Assembly (NCBI GenBank): GCA_003154775.1 | Contig: PMES01000077.1 | Location: forward strand, 57,330 to 121,329 | Direction of reading: 5' to 3' | Source: Acidobacteriota bacterium | Lineage (GTDB): Bacteria; Acidobacteriota; Terriglobia; Acidiferrales; UBA7541 | Length of the DNA: 64,000 nt | Shown here: positions 17,424-26,811 of the stretch, one piece after another | Layout of the letters: each line of letters begins with the position of its first letter | Numbering within the stretch: the first letter of the stretch is position 1 | The notes under the pieces: model-generated | Seen by the model: only the letters and a program-made list of their open reading frames with translations | What the model was told of the DNA's origin: nothing | Database searches by the model: none | Made by a program: the position numbers and the translations under genes

Positions 17424-19259
17424 ATGAGATCCGCATGGAAGCGCACGGCTGTGGGGGTATTGTGTTTTGCGATGTTGGGAGCGATGGGGGCGCGGGTGGC
17501 CAGGGGGCAGGCAAAACCCGCGCCGATGCCCGAAGAAGCGAAGAAGTTCATCGAAGAAGCGGAGCAACGGTTGTTCGATCTGAACAACAGGGCATCGCGC
17601 GCTTCCTGGGTGCAGGAAAATTTCATCACCGACGATACGGAGCAGATCGCGGCGGATGCGAACGAGATACTGAACACCGCAAGCGCGAAGTATGCGAAAG
17701 AGGCGCACCGCTATGATGGCGTGAAGCTCTCGCCGGAATTGGCGCGCAAAAGGCTGCTGCTGGAACTGGCCACCGGCTTTCCCGCCCCCGATGATCCCAA
17801 GGCGCAGAAGGAACTCGCGCAGGTGATGGCTTCCCTCGACGGCGATTATGGAAAAGGGAAGTGGTGTCCGGATGGCGACAAGAAGCCATGCCTGGACATA
17901 ACCGCGGTTGAAAGGCTGATGGCCACGAGCCGCGATCCCGAGGAATTGAAGCGCGCGTGGATTGGATGGCACGCCGTGGGCGCACCAATGCGGCAGCGCT
18001 ATGCGCGCATGGTGGAGCTGGGCAATCAGGGCTCGAAAGAATTGGGCTACGCCGACGTGGGCGCGTTGTGGCGTTCCAATTACGACATGCCGCCGGACGA
18101 GTTTGCCAAGGAACTCGATCGCCTTTGGGAGCAGTTGCGGCCGTTGTACTTGTCGCTGCATGCCTATGTCCGCGGGCAATTGGCGAAAAAATACGGCAAG
18201 GACGTTGTGCCGCCAAACGGGCCGATTCCCGCGCACCTGCTGGGAAACCTCTGGGCGCAGGAATGGAACAACGTGTATGACCTGATGGATTCGCCGAAAC
18301 CCGCGCAGAGTTTCGACCTCACGAAAATCCTCCAGGAGCGCAAGACCGATCCAAAGGGCATGGTCAAGTATGGCGAAAACTTCTTCCTGTCGCTGGGCTT
18401 CCCGCCGCTGCCGAAAACCTTTTGGGAGCGCTCGCTCTTCACCAAGCCCGCGGACCGCGACGTGGTTTGCCATGCCAGCGCGTGGGACGTGGATTCCAAG
18501 GACGACCTGCGCATCAAGATGTGCATCCAGATCACCGAGGAAGATTTCCGCGTGATTCATCACGAACTGGGCCACAATTTTTACCAGCGCGCATACGACA
18601 CGCAGCCGCCGCTGTTTCAGAACAGCGCGAACGACGGCTTTCACGAAGCTGTTGGCGACACCATCGCGCTTTCCGTCACGCCCGAATACCTGAAAAAAAT
18701 CGGGCTGATTGACACGGTTCCGCCGGCCTCGGGCGATACGGACTACCTGCTGCAGCAGGCGCTCGAGAAAGTGGCGTTTCTCCCGTTTGGGCTGGTGATT
18801 GACAAGTGGCGCTGGCAGGTGTTCTCCGGCCAGGTGAAGCCGGAGCAGTACAACAAGGCGTGGTGGAACTTGCGGGAGAAATATCAAGGCGTGGCGCCGC
18901 CGGTGGCGCGCTCGGAAGCGGATTTCGATCCGGGCGCGAAGTATCACGTACCGGGAAACGTGCCCTACATGCGCTATTTTCTGGCGCGCATTTACCAGTA
19001 CCAGTTTCAACTCGCGCTGTGCAAGGAAGCCGGGGTCGAGGGGCCGCTGCACCGCTGCTCGATCTACGGGAACAAAAAGGCGGGGGAAAAGTTGAACGCC
19101 ATGCTGTCCCTGGGCGCCAGCAAGCCGTGGCCGGACGCACTGGAAGTGCTGACCGGGCAGCGGGAAATGGATGCCACGGCGCTGGCCGATTATTTTGCGC
19201 CGCTGAAGACCTGGCTCGACGAGCAGAACAAAAAGAACGGGTATCCCGTCGGCTGGTAG
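17424..19259 (+). CDS. ACE-like M2 family zinc dipeptidyl carboxypeptidase, exported
   Basis: A 611-residue precursor with a signal peptide (VGVLCFAMLGAMGARVARGQA) and an M2 (angiotensin-converting enzyme-like) domain. The zinc site is H380-E381-L-G-H384 plus E408 in GFHEAVGD, 24 residues on, the exact ACE spacing. AWDVDSKDDLRIKMC and YMRYFLARIYQYQFQ also fit. Bacterial M2 enzymes remove C-terminal dipeptides, here probably in the periplasm for peptide scavenging. ATG 17424 has AAGGAG upstream. Confidence 0.9.
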   Translation: MRSAWKRTAVGVLCFAMLGAMGARVARGQAKPAPMPEEAKKFIEEAEQRLFDLNNRASRASWVQENFITDDTEQIAADANEILNTASAKYAKEAHRYDGVKLSPELARKRLLLELATGFPAPDDPKAQKELAQVMASLDGDYGKGKWCPDGDKKPCLDITAVERLMATSRDPEELKRAWIGWHAVGAPMRQRYARMVELGNQGSKELGYADVGALWRSNYDMPPDEFAKELDRLWEQLRPLYLSLHAYVRGQLAKKYGKDVVPPNGPIPAHLLGNLWAQEWNNVYDLMDSPKPAQSFDLTKILQERKTDPKGMVKYGENFFLSLGFPPLPKTFWERSLFTKPADRDVVCHASAWDVDSKDDLRIKMCIQITEEDFRVIHHELGHNFYQRAYDTQPPLFQNSANDGFHEAVGDTIALSVTPEYLKKIGLIDTVPPASGDTDYLLQQALEKVAFLPFGLVIDKWRWQVFSGQVKPEQYNKAWWNLREKYQGVAPPVARSEADFDPGAKYHVPGNVPYMRYFLARIYQYQFQLALCKEAGVEGPLHRCSIYGNKKAGEKLNAMLSLGASKPWPDALEVLTGQREMDATALADYFAPLKTWLDEQNKKNGYPVGW

Positions 19260-19379
19260 CCGGATCGCGGGCGTTCCCGGAAGCAGGTTGCAGCATTGAC
19301 GACCGCCAGGTGCGCGCCGCCTCAACATTAGATAAACTTTGGGTCTGTATTAGAATAACGTTGAGGCCCAAAAAGTCTT

Positions 19380-19478
19380 TGTCATCCCGAGCGAAGCGAG
19401 GGATCTGCTTTTCGCATGGGACCAGGGAAAAGCAGGTTCCTCGCCCCGTTCAAAAAGCGAACGGGGCTCGGAATGACA
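19380..19478. repeat. TGTCAT-family palindrome, gene-less (MITE-like)
   Basis: The left arm 19380-19412 starts TGTCATCCCGAG and ends GATCTGCTTTT. A short loop leads to the inverted right arm 19428-19478, whose hairpin is longer (CGCCCCGTT...AACGGGGC), ending GGAATGACA. This is the same arm pair as at 8089-8464 but without the nuclease gene. It lies just upstream of the acyl-CoA dehydrogenase gene. Confidence 0.75.
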
Positions 19479-19523
19479 TTTCCTTGGCTTTTTCAGCAGC
19501 CTGAATGCCGAGGTGACGCCCGC

Positions 19524-20672
19524 GTGGATTTTACCTTTAGCGAAGAACAGCAGCATTTGCGCAAGAGCGTGCGCGAATTTGCCGAAGGGGAGATTGCGCC
19601 GCACGTCCTGGAATGGGATGAGGCATCGCACTTCCCGCAGGAAATTCTTCCCAAGCTCGCGGAGATGGGCCTGCTCGGCGTCATTTTTCCGGAAGAATAC
19701 GGCGGCGCGGGGCTTGGCTATCTGGAATACGCGGCCGTTGTGGAGGAGCTTTCGCGCGTGGATGGCGCGGTCGGGTTGACCGTGGCGGCGCACAATTCGC
19801 TGTGCAGCAATCACATTTACAAATTCGGGAACGACGAGCAGAAGCGCAAGTACCTGGTGCCGCTCGCGCAGGGCAAGAAACTTGGCGCATGGTCGCTGAC
19901 CGAGCCGGAAGCCGGCTCTGACGCCGGCGGCACGCGGACGACGGCGGTGCGCGACGGCAAGCACTGGGTGCTGAACGGCGCGAAGACGTTCACCACGAAC
20001 GGACGCTTCGCCGATACCTGCGTGGCCATGGCCGTCACGGACAAGTCCAAGGAATCGCACGGCATCAGCGCGTTTATCCTCGAAAAAGGCATGCCGGGTT
20101 TCCGTCCGGGGAAGAAAGAAAACAAGCTGGGCATGCGCGCCAGCGATACTTCCGAAGTGATCTTCAGCGATTGCCGCGTGCCTGCGGAAAATTTGCTCGG
20201 CCCGGAAGGCGAAGGGTTCATCAGCAGCCTGAAGATTCTGGATGGCGGGCGCATCTCGATTGCCGCGTTGGCGTTGGGCATGGCGCAGGGCGCGCTGGAA
20301 GCCGCCACGCGTTACGCCAAGCAGCGCAAGCAGTTTGGCAAGACCATCAGCGAATTTCAGGCCATCCAGTTCAAGCTGGCCGACATGGCCACGGAAGTGG
20401 AAGCCGCGCGCCTGCTGGTGTATCAGGCGGCGTGGCTCGCCGACCGGAAGGATGTGCGCTTCACCCGCGAATCCAGCATGGCGAAGCTGTTTGCCAGCGA
20501 AGTAGCCGTCCGCGTGGCCAACGAGTGCGTGCAAATCCACGGCGGCTACGGCTTCATCAAGGATTACCCCGCGGAGAAGTTCTACCGCGACGTCAAGCTG
20601 TGCACCATCGGCGAGGGCACCAGCGAAATCCAGCGCCTGGTCATTGCAAGGCAACTGCTGGGTGGACGCTAA
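19524..20672 (+). CDS. Acyl-CoA dehydrogenase
   Basis: A 382-residue FAD enzyme for the first step of fatty- or branched-acyl-CoA beta-oxidation. It has [20 protein letters not shown] at the start, [13 protein letters not shown], the FAD-binding [17 protein letters not shown] and [33 protein letters not shown] (catalytic Glu in GEGTSE) and a terminal [12 protein letters not shown] 19524 gives the exact family N-terminus. Frames upstream run into the repeat and are not native. The substrate chain type is not readable. Confidence 0.93.
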   Translation: MDFTFSEEQQHLRKSVREFAEGEIAPHVLEWDEASHFPQEILPKLAEMGLLGVIFPEEYGGAGLGYLEYAAVVEELSRVDGAVGLTVAAHNSLCSNHIYKFGNDEQKRKYLVPLAQGKKLGAWSLTEPEAGSDAGGTRTTAVRDGKHWVLNGAKTFTTNGRFADTCVAMAVTDKSKESHGISAFILEKGMPGFRPGKKENKLGMRASDTSEVIFSDCRVPAENLLGPEGEGFISSLKILDGGRISIAALALGMAQGALEAATRYAKQRKQFGKTISEFQAIQFKLADMATEVEAARLLVYQAAWLADRKDVRFTRESSMAKLFASEVAVRVANECVQIHGGYGFIKDYPAEKFYRDVKLCTIGEGTSEIQRLVIARQLLGGR

Positions 20673-20716
20673 GGGCTGCCTGTCATGGCGGCTCGGCCCG
20701 CGTCACCCTGCGGAGC

Positions 20717-21550
20717 CTAGGGGCCGTCGTTCTGGTCGGGGACGGTCGGGTCTTGCGTTGCAGGCTTTGCTCCTCGGTCTTTTTCGTACTCTCGGAGTAG
20801 AGCGCGGATTTGGCCGTTGGCGATGGCCGCTGGGTGTGTTCTGCGGAGGGCGACCCAGTAGTCGTTGTGGAGGCCGAGCAGAATGAAGAGCAGACAAAGG
20901 GCGAGGTAGTATCTGTTTCCCAATTCGGGCGCCAGTAGGGTCGCGGCGAGGCCACACCAGCCTGATGCTTCTGACGCGATCATAAGGAGAGGGCCTCGCC
21001 ACTCCACGTCGGTTGGAGTGCCTATCGACCAGAAGAGAGGTTCCCACTCTTCTTCAAGATCGCTGAGGTCTATCCCGTATCGTTGCTGCAGGAGCTTGCG
21101 TGCGAGTCTGTGCCAAGCTGTTGTGGCGACTCGCTCCGGTTTTTCTGGGTCAGCGGCGTGCTTGGCGATGCGGTTGCGGAATTGGTGAAAGCGTTGGCGG
21201 CTGGCGAAAAATCGGAATTGCGTGAGCCAGTTCAGTAGGGGCAGCAGAGGCTGCCTTGTGAGTTCTTCCACGAGTATGAGTCGGGGCCGGTGCAGGTAGC
21301 ACAGTAGGAGCTGGATGAGGGCGACAAAGAGCATGAAGGCGTTTCCAACGATGAAGGCGAGAAAGAGTGCGATTGCCAGTTGAAGATACGGGCTGAGCGG
21401 AATGGCGTGCTGGGTCTTCGCGAGGTGATTGCCGATGAGTTCGGGATTTCCGAGCAGGATGGACACTTCGAAGAACAGGCCGGGGATCAGTGCGGTTAGG
21501 TAGATCAGCGCGGTTCGGGGGACGGCCTTTGAGACGTCGAGGTTGAGCAT
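20717..21550 (-). CDS. Membrane protein of unknown function
   Basis: About 277 residues from ATG 21550 (a GTG six codons upstream is possible). Two hydrophobic segments near the N-terminus (TALIYLTALIPGLFFEVSIL and LQLAIALFLAFIVGNAFMLF) precede a charged cytosolic stretch with FRNRIAKHAADPEKPERV. A further pair follows at about 200-235 (WCGLAATLLAPELGNRYYLA, LCLLFILLGLHNDYWVALRR), then a polar tail. No family recognised. It is the only minus-strand gene between 1 and 31 kb apart from higA. Confidence 0.7.
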   Translation of the reverse strand: MLNLDVSKAVPRTALIYLTALIPGLFFEVSILLGNPELIGNHLAKTQHAIPLSPYLQLAIALFLAFIVGNAFMLFVALIQLLLCYLHRPRLILVEELTRQPLLPLLNWLTQFRFFASRQRFHQFRNRIAKHAADPEKPERVATTAWHRLARKLLQQRYGIDLSDLEEEWEPLFWSIGTPTDVEWRGPLLMIASEASGWCGLAATLLAPELGNRYYLALCLLFILLGLHNDYWVALRRTHPAAIANGQIRALLREYEKDRGAKPATQDPTVPDQNDGP

Positions 21551-21790
21551 GGGCTGTACTCCCACCACGACTACTCTACTTTCTCATCCGTAGCGATGTC
21601 TAGGTGAACAACGCGCCTTCCGGCCCGCGGCGGGTGAGGATGGACAACCTGGGCCGCGGTCGAGTTGGAGGGCGGCGAACGGCGAGGCGGGTGATTAGGC
21701 GGAGTAGCGTGGTTTCGCTTGGCGGATCGCCTCGGGCAGGAAATAATAGGAGCATGCCGCAGCGTGCCACAGCCGATTCACCAGGAACAC

Positions 21791-22750
21791 ATGCATCGCA
21801 ACGTTAAGGAGTGGGCCGCGAAGGTCCGCCAGGGCGACGTGCGCGCGATTTCCCGCGCCATCACCGCGATTGAGAATCACGCGCCCGAAGCCGAGGAATT
21901 GCTGCGGGAAGTTTTTCCCGCGACGGGGCAGGCTTACCTGACGGGCATCACCGGCGCGCCCGGGACCGGCAAGAGCACGCTGGTGGATCGCCTGGCCGCG
22001 TACTACCGCAAGCGCGACGAACGCGTCGGCGTGGTCGCCGTGGATCCCACCAGCCCGTACTCCGGCGGGGCGATTTTGGGCGATCGCATACGCATGCAGG
22101 GCCACGCGGGCGATAGCGGCATTTTTATCCGCTCGATGGCCACGCGCGGATTTTTGGGCGGGCTGGCGCGCGCAACCGCGGAAGTGGCGCTGCTGCTGGA
22201 TGCGGCGGGCAAGCGCCAGGTGCTGATCGAAACCGTGGGCGTCGGCCAAGATGAAATTGATATCGTGCGGCTGGCGGATTGCGTGGTGGTTGTGCTGGTG
22301 CCCGGCCTGGGAGACGACATCCAGAGCATGAAGGCCGGGCTGATGGAGATTGGCGACATTTTCGTGCTGAATAAGGCGGACCGTGAGGGTGCGGACCGAT
22401 TGGAGGAACAGCTTCACGCCATGCTATCGCTGGTGATGCCGCATGATGGCTGGCACCCGCCGGTGATGCGCACGGTGGCGACGGAAAATCGCGGCATCGC
22501 CGAACTTGCGGAAACCATCGAGAAATTCCGCAAACATTTCGAGGCCAGCGGCGAGCGGCAGAAAAAGCACGTCGAGCACTGGAAGAATCGCCTGGTGGAG
22601 ATGGTGGAGTCGCGTTTGCTTGAAAAAGTGCTGGGCGGAAAAGAGGGCGAGGCGAAGCTGCGCGAATTGGCGACGGAGGTGGCCGAGCGGAAGAAGGATC
22701 CCTTCACCGCCGTCAGCGAAATCCTGAAGGGGAGCGGGGTGGATCGCTGA
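21791..22750 (+). CDS. meaB: Methylmalonyl-CoA mutase-associated GTPase MeaB/ArgK
   Basis: A 319-residue G3E-type GTPase that guards and reactivates B12-dependent acyl-CoA mutases. It has the P-loop GAPGTGKSTLVDRL, VVAVDPTSPYSGGAILGDRIRM, the MATRGFLGGLA switch, ETVGVGQDE and the base-recognition NKAD. The C-terminal dimerisation arm is present. ATG 21791 is preceded by AGGA and gives the family N-terminus (RNVKEWAAKVRQGD). No mutase gene is in the window. Confidence 0.94.
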   Translation: MHRNVKEWAAKVRQGDVRAISRAITAIENHAPEAEELLREVFPATGQAYLTGITGAPGTGKSTLVDRLAAYYRKRDERVGVVAVDPTSPYSGGAILGDRIRMQGHAGDSGIFIRSMATRGFLGGLARATAEVALLLDAAGKRQVLIETVGVGQDEIDIVRLADCVVVVLVPGLGDDIQSMKAGLMEIGDIFVLNKADREGADRLEEQLHAMLSLVMPHDGWHPPVMRTVATENRGIAELAETIEKFRKHFEASGERQKKHVEHWKNRLVEMVESRLLEKVLGGKEGEAKLRELATEVAERKKDPFTAVSEILKGSGVDR

Positions 22751-22837
22751 GCGCCATTGCACAAGTGGTGTTCGGGAGGGCACGGCTTTTTACCCTGACC
22801 GCCGCGAAGGACACAGGCAGAGGGAAAGGTTTTTTCT

Positions 22838-22902
22838 TTAGGAGGCCGGGGCTTCAGCCCCGGCGTAAAGCTTTCGTCACGAAGGGGCTTTAGCCCCTGA
22901 AG
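22838..22902 (-). repeat. CTCAGGGGCT double-hairpin repeat
   Basis: TTAGGAGGCCGGGGCTTCAG to GGGGCTTTAGCCCCTGAAG, the inverted form of the copy at 63932-63995. With the next copy (22958) it fills much of the 465-bp meaB-mtnP gap, where no gene is supported. Confidence 0.7.
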
Positions 22903-22957
22903 AAAGGTTTTTGATCTGTTTCAGCAGCCTCCTCAGCCGTAGCGAGGGGCTTCGGAG

Positions 22958-23020
22958 CTTCAGGGGCTAAAGCCCAAGTCATTTGGGCGTGGCTACGTGG
23001 GGGCTGAAGCCCCCACCTCC
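22958..23020 (+). repeat. CTCAGGGGCT double-hairpin repeat
   Basis: CTTCAGGGGCTAAAGCCC, spacer, then GGGGGCTGAAGCCCCC and ACCTCC. It lies in opposite orientation to the copy at 22838, so the pair forms a larger imperfect palindrome. Confidence 0.7.
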
Positions 23021-23215
23021 CAAGGAGATGAATCCACTTTGGCGACATTGGGGTTTTGTTGCAGATTTGCTCCTGACGCGCCACCATATCCTCTTGCGTT
23101 AGATCACGGCGTACAATGTTTATCCGCTCCAAACGCTGGAGACCAAGCGCAGAGCGACAAAATCGAGATCGAGCCGGTGGACCTGAACCGGTAGGTAATC
23201 CCAGGAGAAAAATGC

Positions 23216-24130
23216 ATGGCACGGGTGAAAAAAGGGAAAGGGAAGAGTGCGCGGGGCAGCGCAAAAGGCCCGGTGGCGGAAATTGGCGTGATTGGCGGCA
23301 GCGGGCTGTACGGGATGAATGGTCTTACCGACACGCGCGAGATCCGCGTGAAGACCCCGTTTGGCGATCCCTCGGACGCGATCGTTATCGGCACGCTGGA
23401 AGGGAAGCGCGTGGCCTTTCTGGCGCGCCACGGACGCGGGCATCGTCTGCTGCCCAGCGAGCTGAATTTTCGCGGCAACATCTACGCGATGAAGCTGCTG
23501 GGCGTGGAGCGCGTCATCTCCGTCAGCGCCGTGGGATCGCTGCGGGAAGAGTTGCGCCCCGGCGAGTTCCTGGTACCCGACCAGTTTTTCGACAGCACCA
23601 AGGGCCGCGCCTCCACCTTCTTCGGAAATGGGCTGGTGGCGCATGTCACGTTTGACAAGCCCACGTGCGCGCAACTGTCCACGGTGCTCGCCGATGCTTG
23701 CGTTTCTTCTGGCGTAGCGGTTCACCGCCGGGGCACCTACATCTGCATGGAAGGGCCGCAATTCTCCACGCTCGCGGAGGCCAACTTCCATCGCGCCATG
23801 AAATTCGACGTGATCGGCATGACCAACGCGACCGAAGCCAAACTGGCGCGCGAAGCCGAGCTGTGCTACGCCACCATCGCCATGATCACGGATTACGATT
23901 GCTGGCACCCGCAACACGACTCGGTCACGGTGGCGCAAATCATCGCTACGCTGAATCAGAACGCCGGCAACGCGCAAAACGTCCTGCGTGAAGCGATCAA
24001 GACCATGCCGGGGGCGCGCGGTTGCAAGTGTGGCTCGGCGCTGGCGCATGCGATTCTGACGGACCCCAAAGTTATCCCCGCGAAAACCAAGAAAAATCTC
24101 GCGGCGCTGATCGGTAAGTACGTTTCCTAG
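23216..24130 (+). CDS. mtnP: S-methyl-5'-thioadenosine phosphorylase
   Basis: A 304-residue MTAP-type phosphorylase that splits methylthioadenosine to adenine and methylthioribose-1-phosphate in methionine salvage. It has IGVIGGSGLYGM, the phosphate-binding RHGRGHRLLPSELNFRGN, VGSLREELRPG, GPQFSTLAEAN and the substrate-determining MTNATEAKLAREAE. The Lys/Gly-rich N-terminus is an extension of about 20 residues. ATG 23216 has AGGAG upstream. A PfkB kinase follows 111 bp downstream, after a repeat. Confidence 0.93.
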   Translation: MARVKKGKGKSARGSAKGPVAEIGVIGGSGLYGMNGLTDTREIRVKTPFGDPSDAIVIGTLEGKRVAFLARHGRGHRLLPSELNFRGNIYAMKLLGVERVISVSAVGSLREELRPGEFLVPDQFFDSTKGRASTFFGNGLVAHVTFDKPTCAQLSTVLADACVSSGVAVHRRGTYICMEGPQFSTLAEANFHRAMKFDVIGMTNATEAKLAREAELCYATIAMITDYDCWHPQHDSVTVAQIIATLNQNAGNAQNVLREAIKTMPGARGCKCGSALAHAILTDPKVIPAKTKKNLAALIGKYVS

Positions 24131-24139
24131 TGCCCTGCG

Positions 24140-24204
24140 GAGGAATCCGCTTTTGTTTTCATCGCGGCAGAAAAAGCAGATTCCTCGCTTCGCTCGGAAT
24201 GACA
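24140..24204. repeat. TGTCAT-family palindrome, left arm truncated
   Basis: GAGGAATCCGCTTTT (24140-24154) is the inner end of a left arm that lacks its TGTCAT outer end. The full right arm AAAAGCAGATTC...GGAATGACA is at 24172-24204. It lies between mtnP and the kinase gene. Confidence 0.6.
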
Positions 24205-24241
24205 AGATGGGATTATCCTTGAAGGCGGATAGGAGAAACTC

Positions 24242-25150
24242 GTGTCGCTACTCGTGGTTGGTTCGGTTGCTTATGATGCGCTGGAAAGTCCTTACGGGAA
24301 GGTGGACCGCACGCTCGGCGGGGCCGCCACTTATTTTGCCGTGGCCGCGCGGTTTTTCACGCCGGTGAGCCTGGTGGCCATTGTCGGCGACGATTTCAGC
24401 GCGACAGATGAAGCCGTTTTCCGCAGCCGCTCGATTGACATCGAAGGCCTGGAGCGCGCTGCCGGCAAGTGTTTCTTCTGGGCCGGACGCTACTCGGAAA
24501 ACCTGAATGATCGCGTGACGCTGGCAACGGAGCTAAACGTTTTCGCGGAGTTCAAACCGCGCTTGCCGGAAAAGTATCGCTCCTCGAAATATGTTTTCCT
24601 GGCGAACATCGCGCCGGACCTGCAGCGTGACGTCCTTCACCAGGTGAAGGGCAAGCCGAAACTCGCCGCCATGGACACCATGAACTATTGGATCGAGCGC
24701 ACCAACGCGGAATTGCGGGAGACGCTCAAGCACGTGGATATCCTGATGATCAACGATTCGGAAACGCGGCAGCTTTCCAGCGAGCATAACCTGCTGCGCG
24801 CCGCCCGCTCTATTTTCAAGATGGGGCCCTCCACTCTGGTAGTGAAGCGCGGGGAATACGGCGCCATGCTCGTGGACAAGCACGGCGTCTTCTGTGTACC
24901 GGCCTTCCCCCTGGAGGAGCCGCACGATCCCACGGGCGCGGGCGACAGTTTTGCCGGCGGCTTCATGGGCTATCTGGCCGGCAGTGGCGGGAGCAACGAC
25001 GCGGCGCTGCGGCGCGCCATGGTGTACGGCTCGGTGATGGGCAGCTTTGCCGTGGAGAAATTCGGCCTGGAGCGCCTGCTGCACCTGAAAAAGAGCGAGA
25101 TACACGCCAGAGCACGGCACTTCTTGAAATTGACGCAATTCAAACTGTAA
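24242..25150 (+). CDS. PfkB family carbohydrate or nucleoside kinase
   Basis: A 302-residue ribokinase-like enzyme. It has LLVVGSVAYDALESP at the start, GGAATYFAVAARFF (substrate glycine motif) and the C-terminal anion-hole/catalytic DPTGAGDSFAGGFMGYLAG with the base at about D235. Substrate is not evident. Location after mtnP suggests a purine- or thio-sugar-linked role, as an inference only. GTG 24242 has AGGAG seven bases upstream. Confidence 0.88.
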   Translation: MSLLVVGSVAYDALESPYGKVDRTLGGAATYFAVAARFFTPVSLVAIVGDDFSATDEAVFRSRSIDIEGLERAAGKCFFWAGRYSENLNDRVTLATELNVFAEFKPRLPEKYRSSKYVFLANIAPDLQRDVLHQVKGKPKLAAMDTMNYWIERTNAELRETLKHVDILMINDSETRQLSSEHNLLRAARSIFKMGPSTLVVKRGEYGAMLVDKHGVFCVPAFPLEEPHDPTGAGDSFAGGFMGYLAGSGGSNDAALRRAMVYGSVMGSFAVEKFGLERLLHLKKSEIHARARHFLKLTQFKL

Positions 25151-25189
25151 ATAGTAGAATCACCTTGAAACGGACAAGGCCGTTTGGGG

Positions 25190-25852
25190 ATGCTTTCCTT
25201 TCACCAAATTCTTTTGCGCATGATGTTTGCCGCCGGGCTGGGCGCGGCCATTGGCGTGGAGCGCGATCTGCGCCGCCGCCCCGCGGGAATCCGCACGAGC
25301 GCGTTCGTCTGCCTGGCCACGGCGCTCTTCACCATACTTTCCAATGAATTGGCGCGTCTCTGGGGCGATACCAGTGGCACGCGCATCGCGTCCAACATTG
25401 TCCAGGGCGTCGGCTTCCTCGGCGCAGGCGCCATCCTGAAAGACAACGCGGGACTCCTCGGGATGACCACCGCCGCGACGATTTTTGTGGAAGCAGCCAT
25501 CGGCATGGCGGCGGGCGGGGGATTCTACGGCGTCGCCGCTTCGGCCACGGGGATCGTGTTGTTTGCGCTGGTGGTGCTGGGCTGGAGCGCGGAGAAGCTG
25601 CACCTGAAAGCCCGGGTAAGGGTGTTCCGCTTCACCACCAGCCACGCAGAGAATGTCGCCACGGAAATCCAGCGACTGATGGCCAGCCTGAAAGTTTCGA
25701 TGAATCATTTTCGTGTCTCGATGGCGGGCACGAATTCCATTGTGGAATTCGAAGCGGACGTGAGTGTGCACCAGCAGGAACAAATCGTGCAACAACTGAA
25801 CCGTCAGGGCGTGGTGACCGAGGTGGTTCCGGTCGAGGGCCGCCACGAATGA
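25190..25852 (+). CDS. MgtC/SapB family membrane protein
   Basis: A 220-residue inner-membrane protein. Four to five hydrophobic helices include the MgtC core AAGLGAAIGVERDLRRRPAG, IRTSAFVCLATALFTI, IVQGVGFLGAGAIL and GMTTAATIFVEAAIGMA. A soluble C-terminal ACT-like domain (about 145-215) follows. MgtC proteins are linked to Mg2+-limited growth and virulence in pathogens; the role in soil bacteria is unclear. It overlaps ldcA by four bases (ATGA). Confidence 0.9.
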   Translation: MLSFHQILLRMMFAAGLGAAIGVERDLRRRPAGIRTSAFVCLATALFTILSNELARLWGDTSGTRIASNIVQGVGFLGAGAILKDNAGLLGMTTAATIFVEAAIGMAAGGGFYGVAASATGIVLFALVVLGWSAEKLHLKARVRVFRFTTSHAENVATEIQRLMASLKVSMNHFRVSMAGTNSIVEFEADVSVHQQEQIVQQLNRQGVVTEVVPVEGRHE

Positions 25853-26796
25853 AACGCCGCTCCGTTCACCTGCAAAAGCCCAAGGCCCTGCACAAGGGTT
25901 CCCGAATAGCCATCGTTTCTCCATCGTCTCCTGCGGACCCTGCCGCCCTTTCGGCGGGTGTGGCGGAACTTCGCCGGCTTGGCTTTCGGGTTGAAGATCC
26001 GCCAATACTCCATCCGCAAGGCTACTTCGCCGGGCCGCATGAGGAACTCATCCGGCACTTGCGCAAGCCATTTCACGACAAGAGTGTTGACGGAGTGATT
26101 GCCACGCGCGGGGGTTACGGCGCGAACTACCTCATTGATCTAAGGTTGGCCACGTCTATCGCCGGTCCAAAGTGTCTCATCGGCTTCAGCGACTTGAACG
26201 TCATTCAACTGCTGCTTTACGAGGTGCGGAGTTGGGCAGGCTTTTACGGTCCCATGGTGGCCGCGGGATTCAATCACGGCGCCAATGAAGCTTCTGGCTA
26301 CGACGTGATCTCATTTTGGCAAACCGTCAGCGAAACAAAGCGTGGATGGAAGATTCCGCTTCAGGCTGAATGCCTGGCTTCCGGCAGCGCCACCGGACGT
26401 CTTGTCGGCGGTTGCTTGACGATGCTGCAAACGAGTCTTGGAACGGGCTGGGCTCCGGACACAAGAGAAGCCATCCTGGTTCTGGAAGATCGCGCGATGA
26501 AACCGTATCAGGTGGATCGCGCGTTGCGCCACTTGTGGCAAGCCGGCAAGCTGCAAGACGTGCATGGCGTTGTGCTGGGTGATTTCCCGGATAGCGAACC
26601 TGCTGTGGCAGGCAGCCCTAGCATTCCAGAACTTTGCGAGCGAATCCTGGGGCCGCTCGGTGTTCCCATCGTCTACGGCGCGCCCATCGGCCATACCAAG
26701 CGGCCCATGCTCACGATTCCGCTCGGCGTGCGCGCAAAATTGCATGCCAAAGGAGAAGGCACGCTCGAAATTCTGGAGCCGGCAGTGATCGAATAA
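25849..26796 (+). CDS. ldcA: LD-carboxypeptidase (peptidase family S66)
   Basis: A 315-residue S66 serine peptidase that trims the terminal D-Ala from murein tetrapeptides in the cytoplasm. The nucleophile is S114 in GFSDLNV. The Glu is E213 in LVLEDR and the His is H282 in IGHTKRP, close to the S115-E217-H285 triad of characterised LdcA. It overlaps mgtC and is followed 15 bases later by mpl, which uses the tripeptide product. The pair forms a recycling unit. Confidence 0.92.
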   Translation: MKRRSVHLQKPKALHKGSRIAIVSPSSPADPAALSAGVAELRRLGFRVEDPPILHPQGYFAGPHEELIRHLRKPFHDKSVDGVIATRGGYGANYLIDLRLATSIAGPKCLIGFSDLNVIQLLLYEVRSWAGFYGPMVAAGFNHGANEASGYDVISFWQTVSETKRGWKIPLQAECLASGSATGRLVGGCLTMLQTSLGTGWAPDTREAILVLEDRAMKPYQVDRALRHLWQAGKLQDVHGVVLGDFPDSEPAVAGSPSIPELCERILGPLGVPIVYGAPIGHTKRPMLTIPLGVRAKLHAKGEGTLEILEPAVIE

Positions 26797-26811
26797 ACTG
26801 AGGACTCTTAC

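Noticed and set aside
17085-19328. Long minus-strand open frame opposite the ACE-like gene
   Set aside because: Shadow of a gene with a full zinc site on the plus strand; no domain visible.
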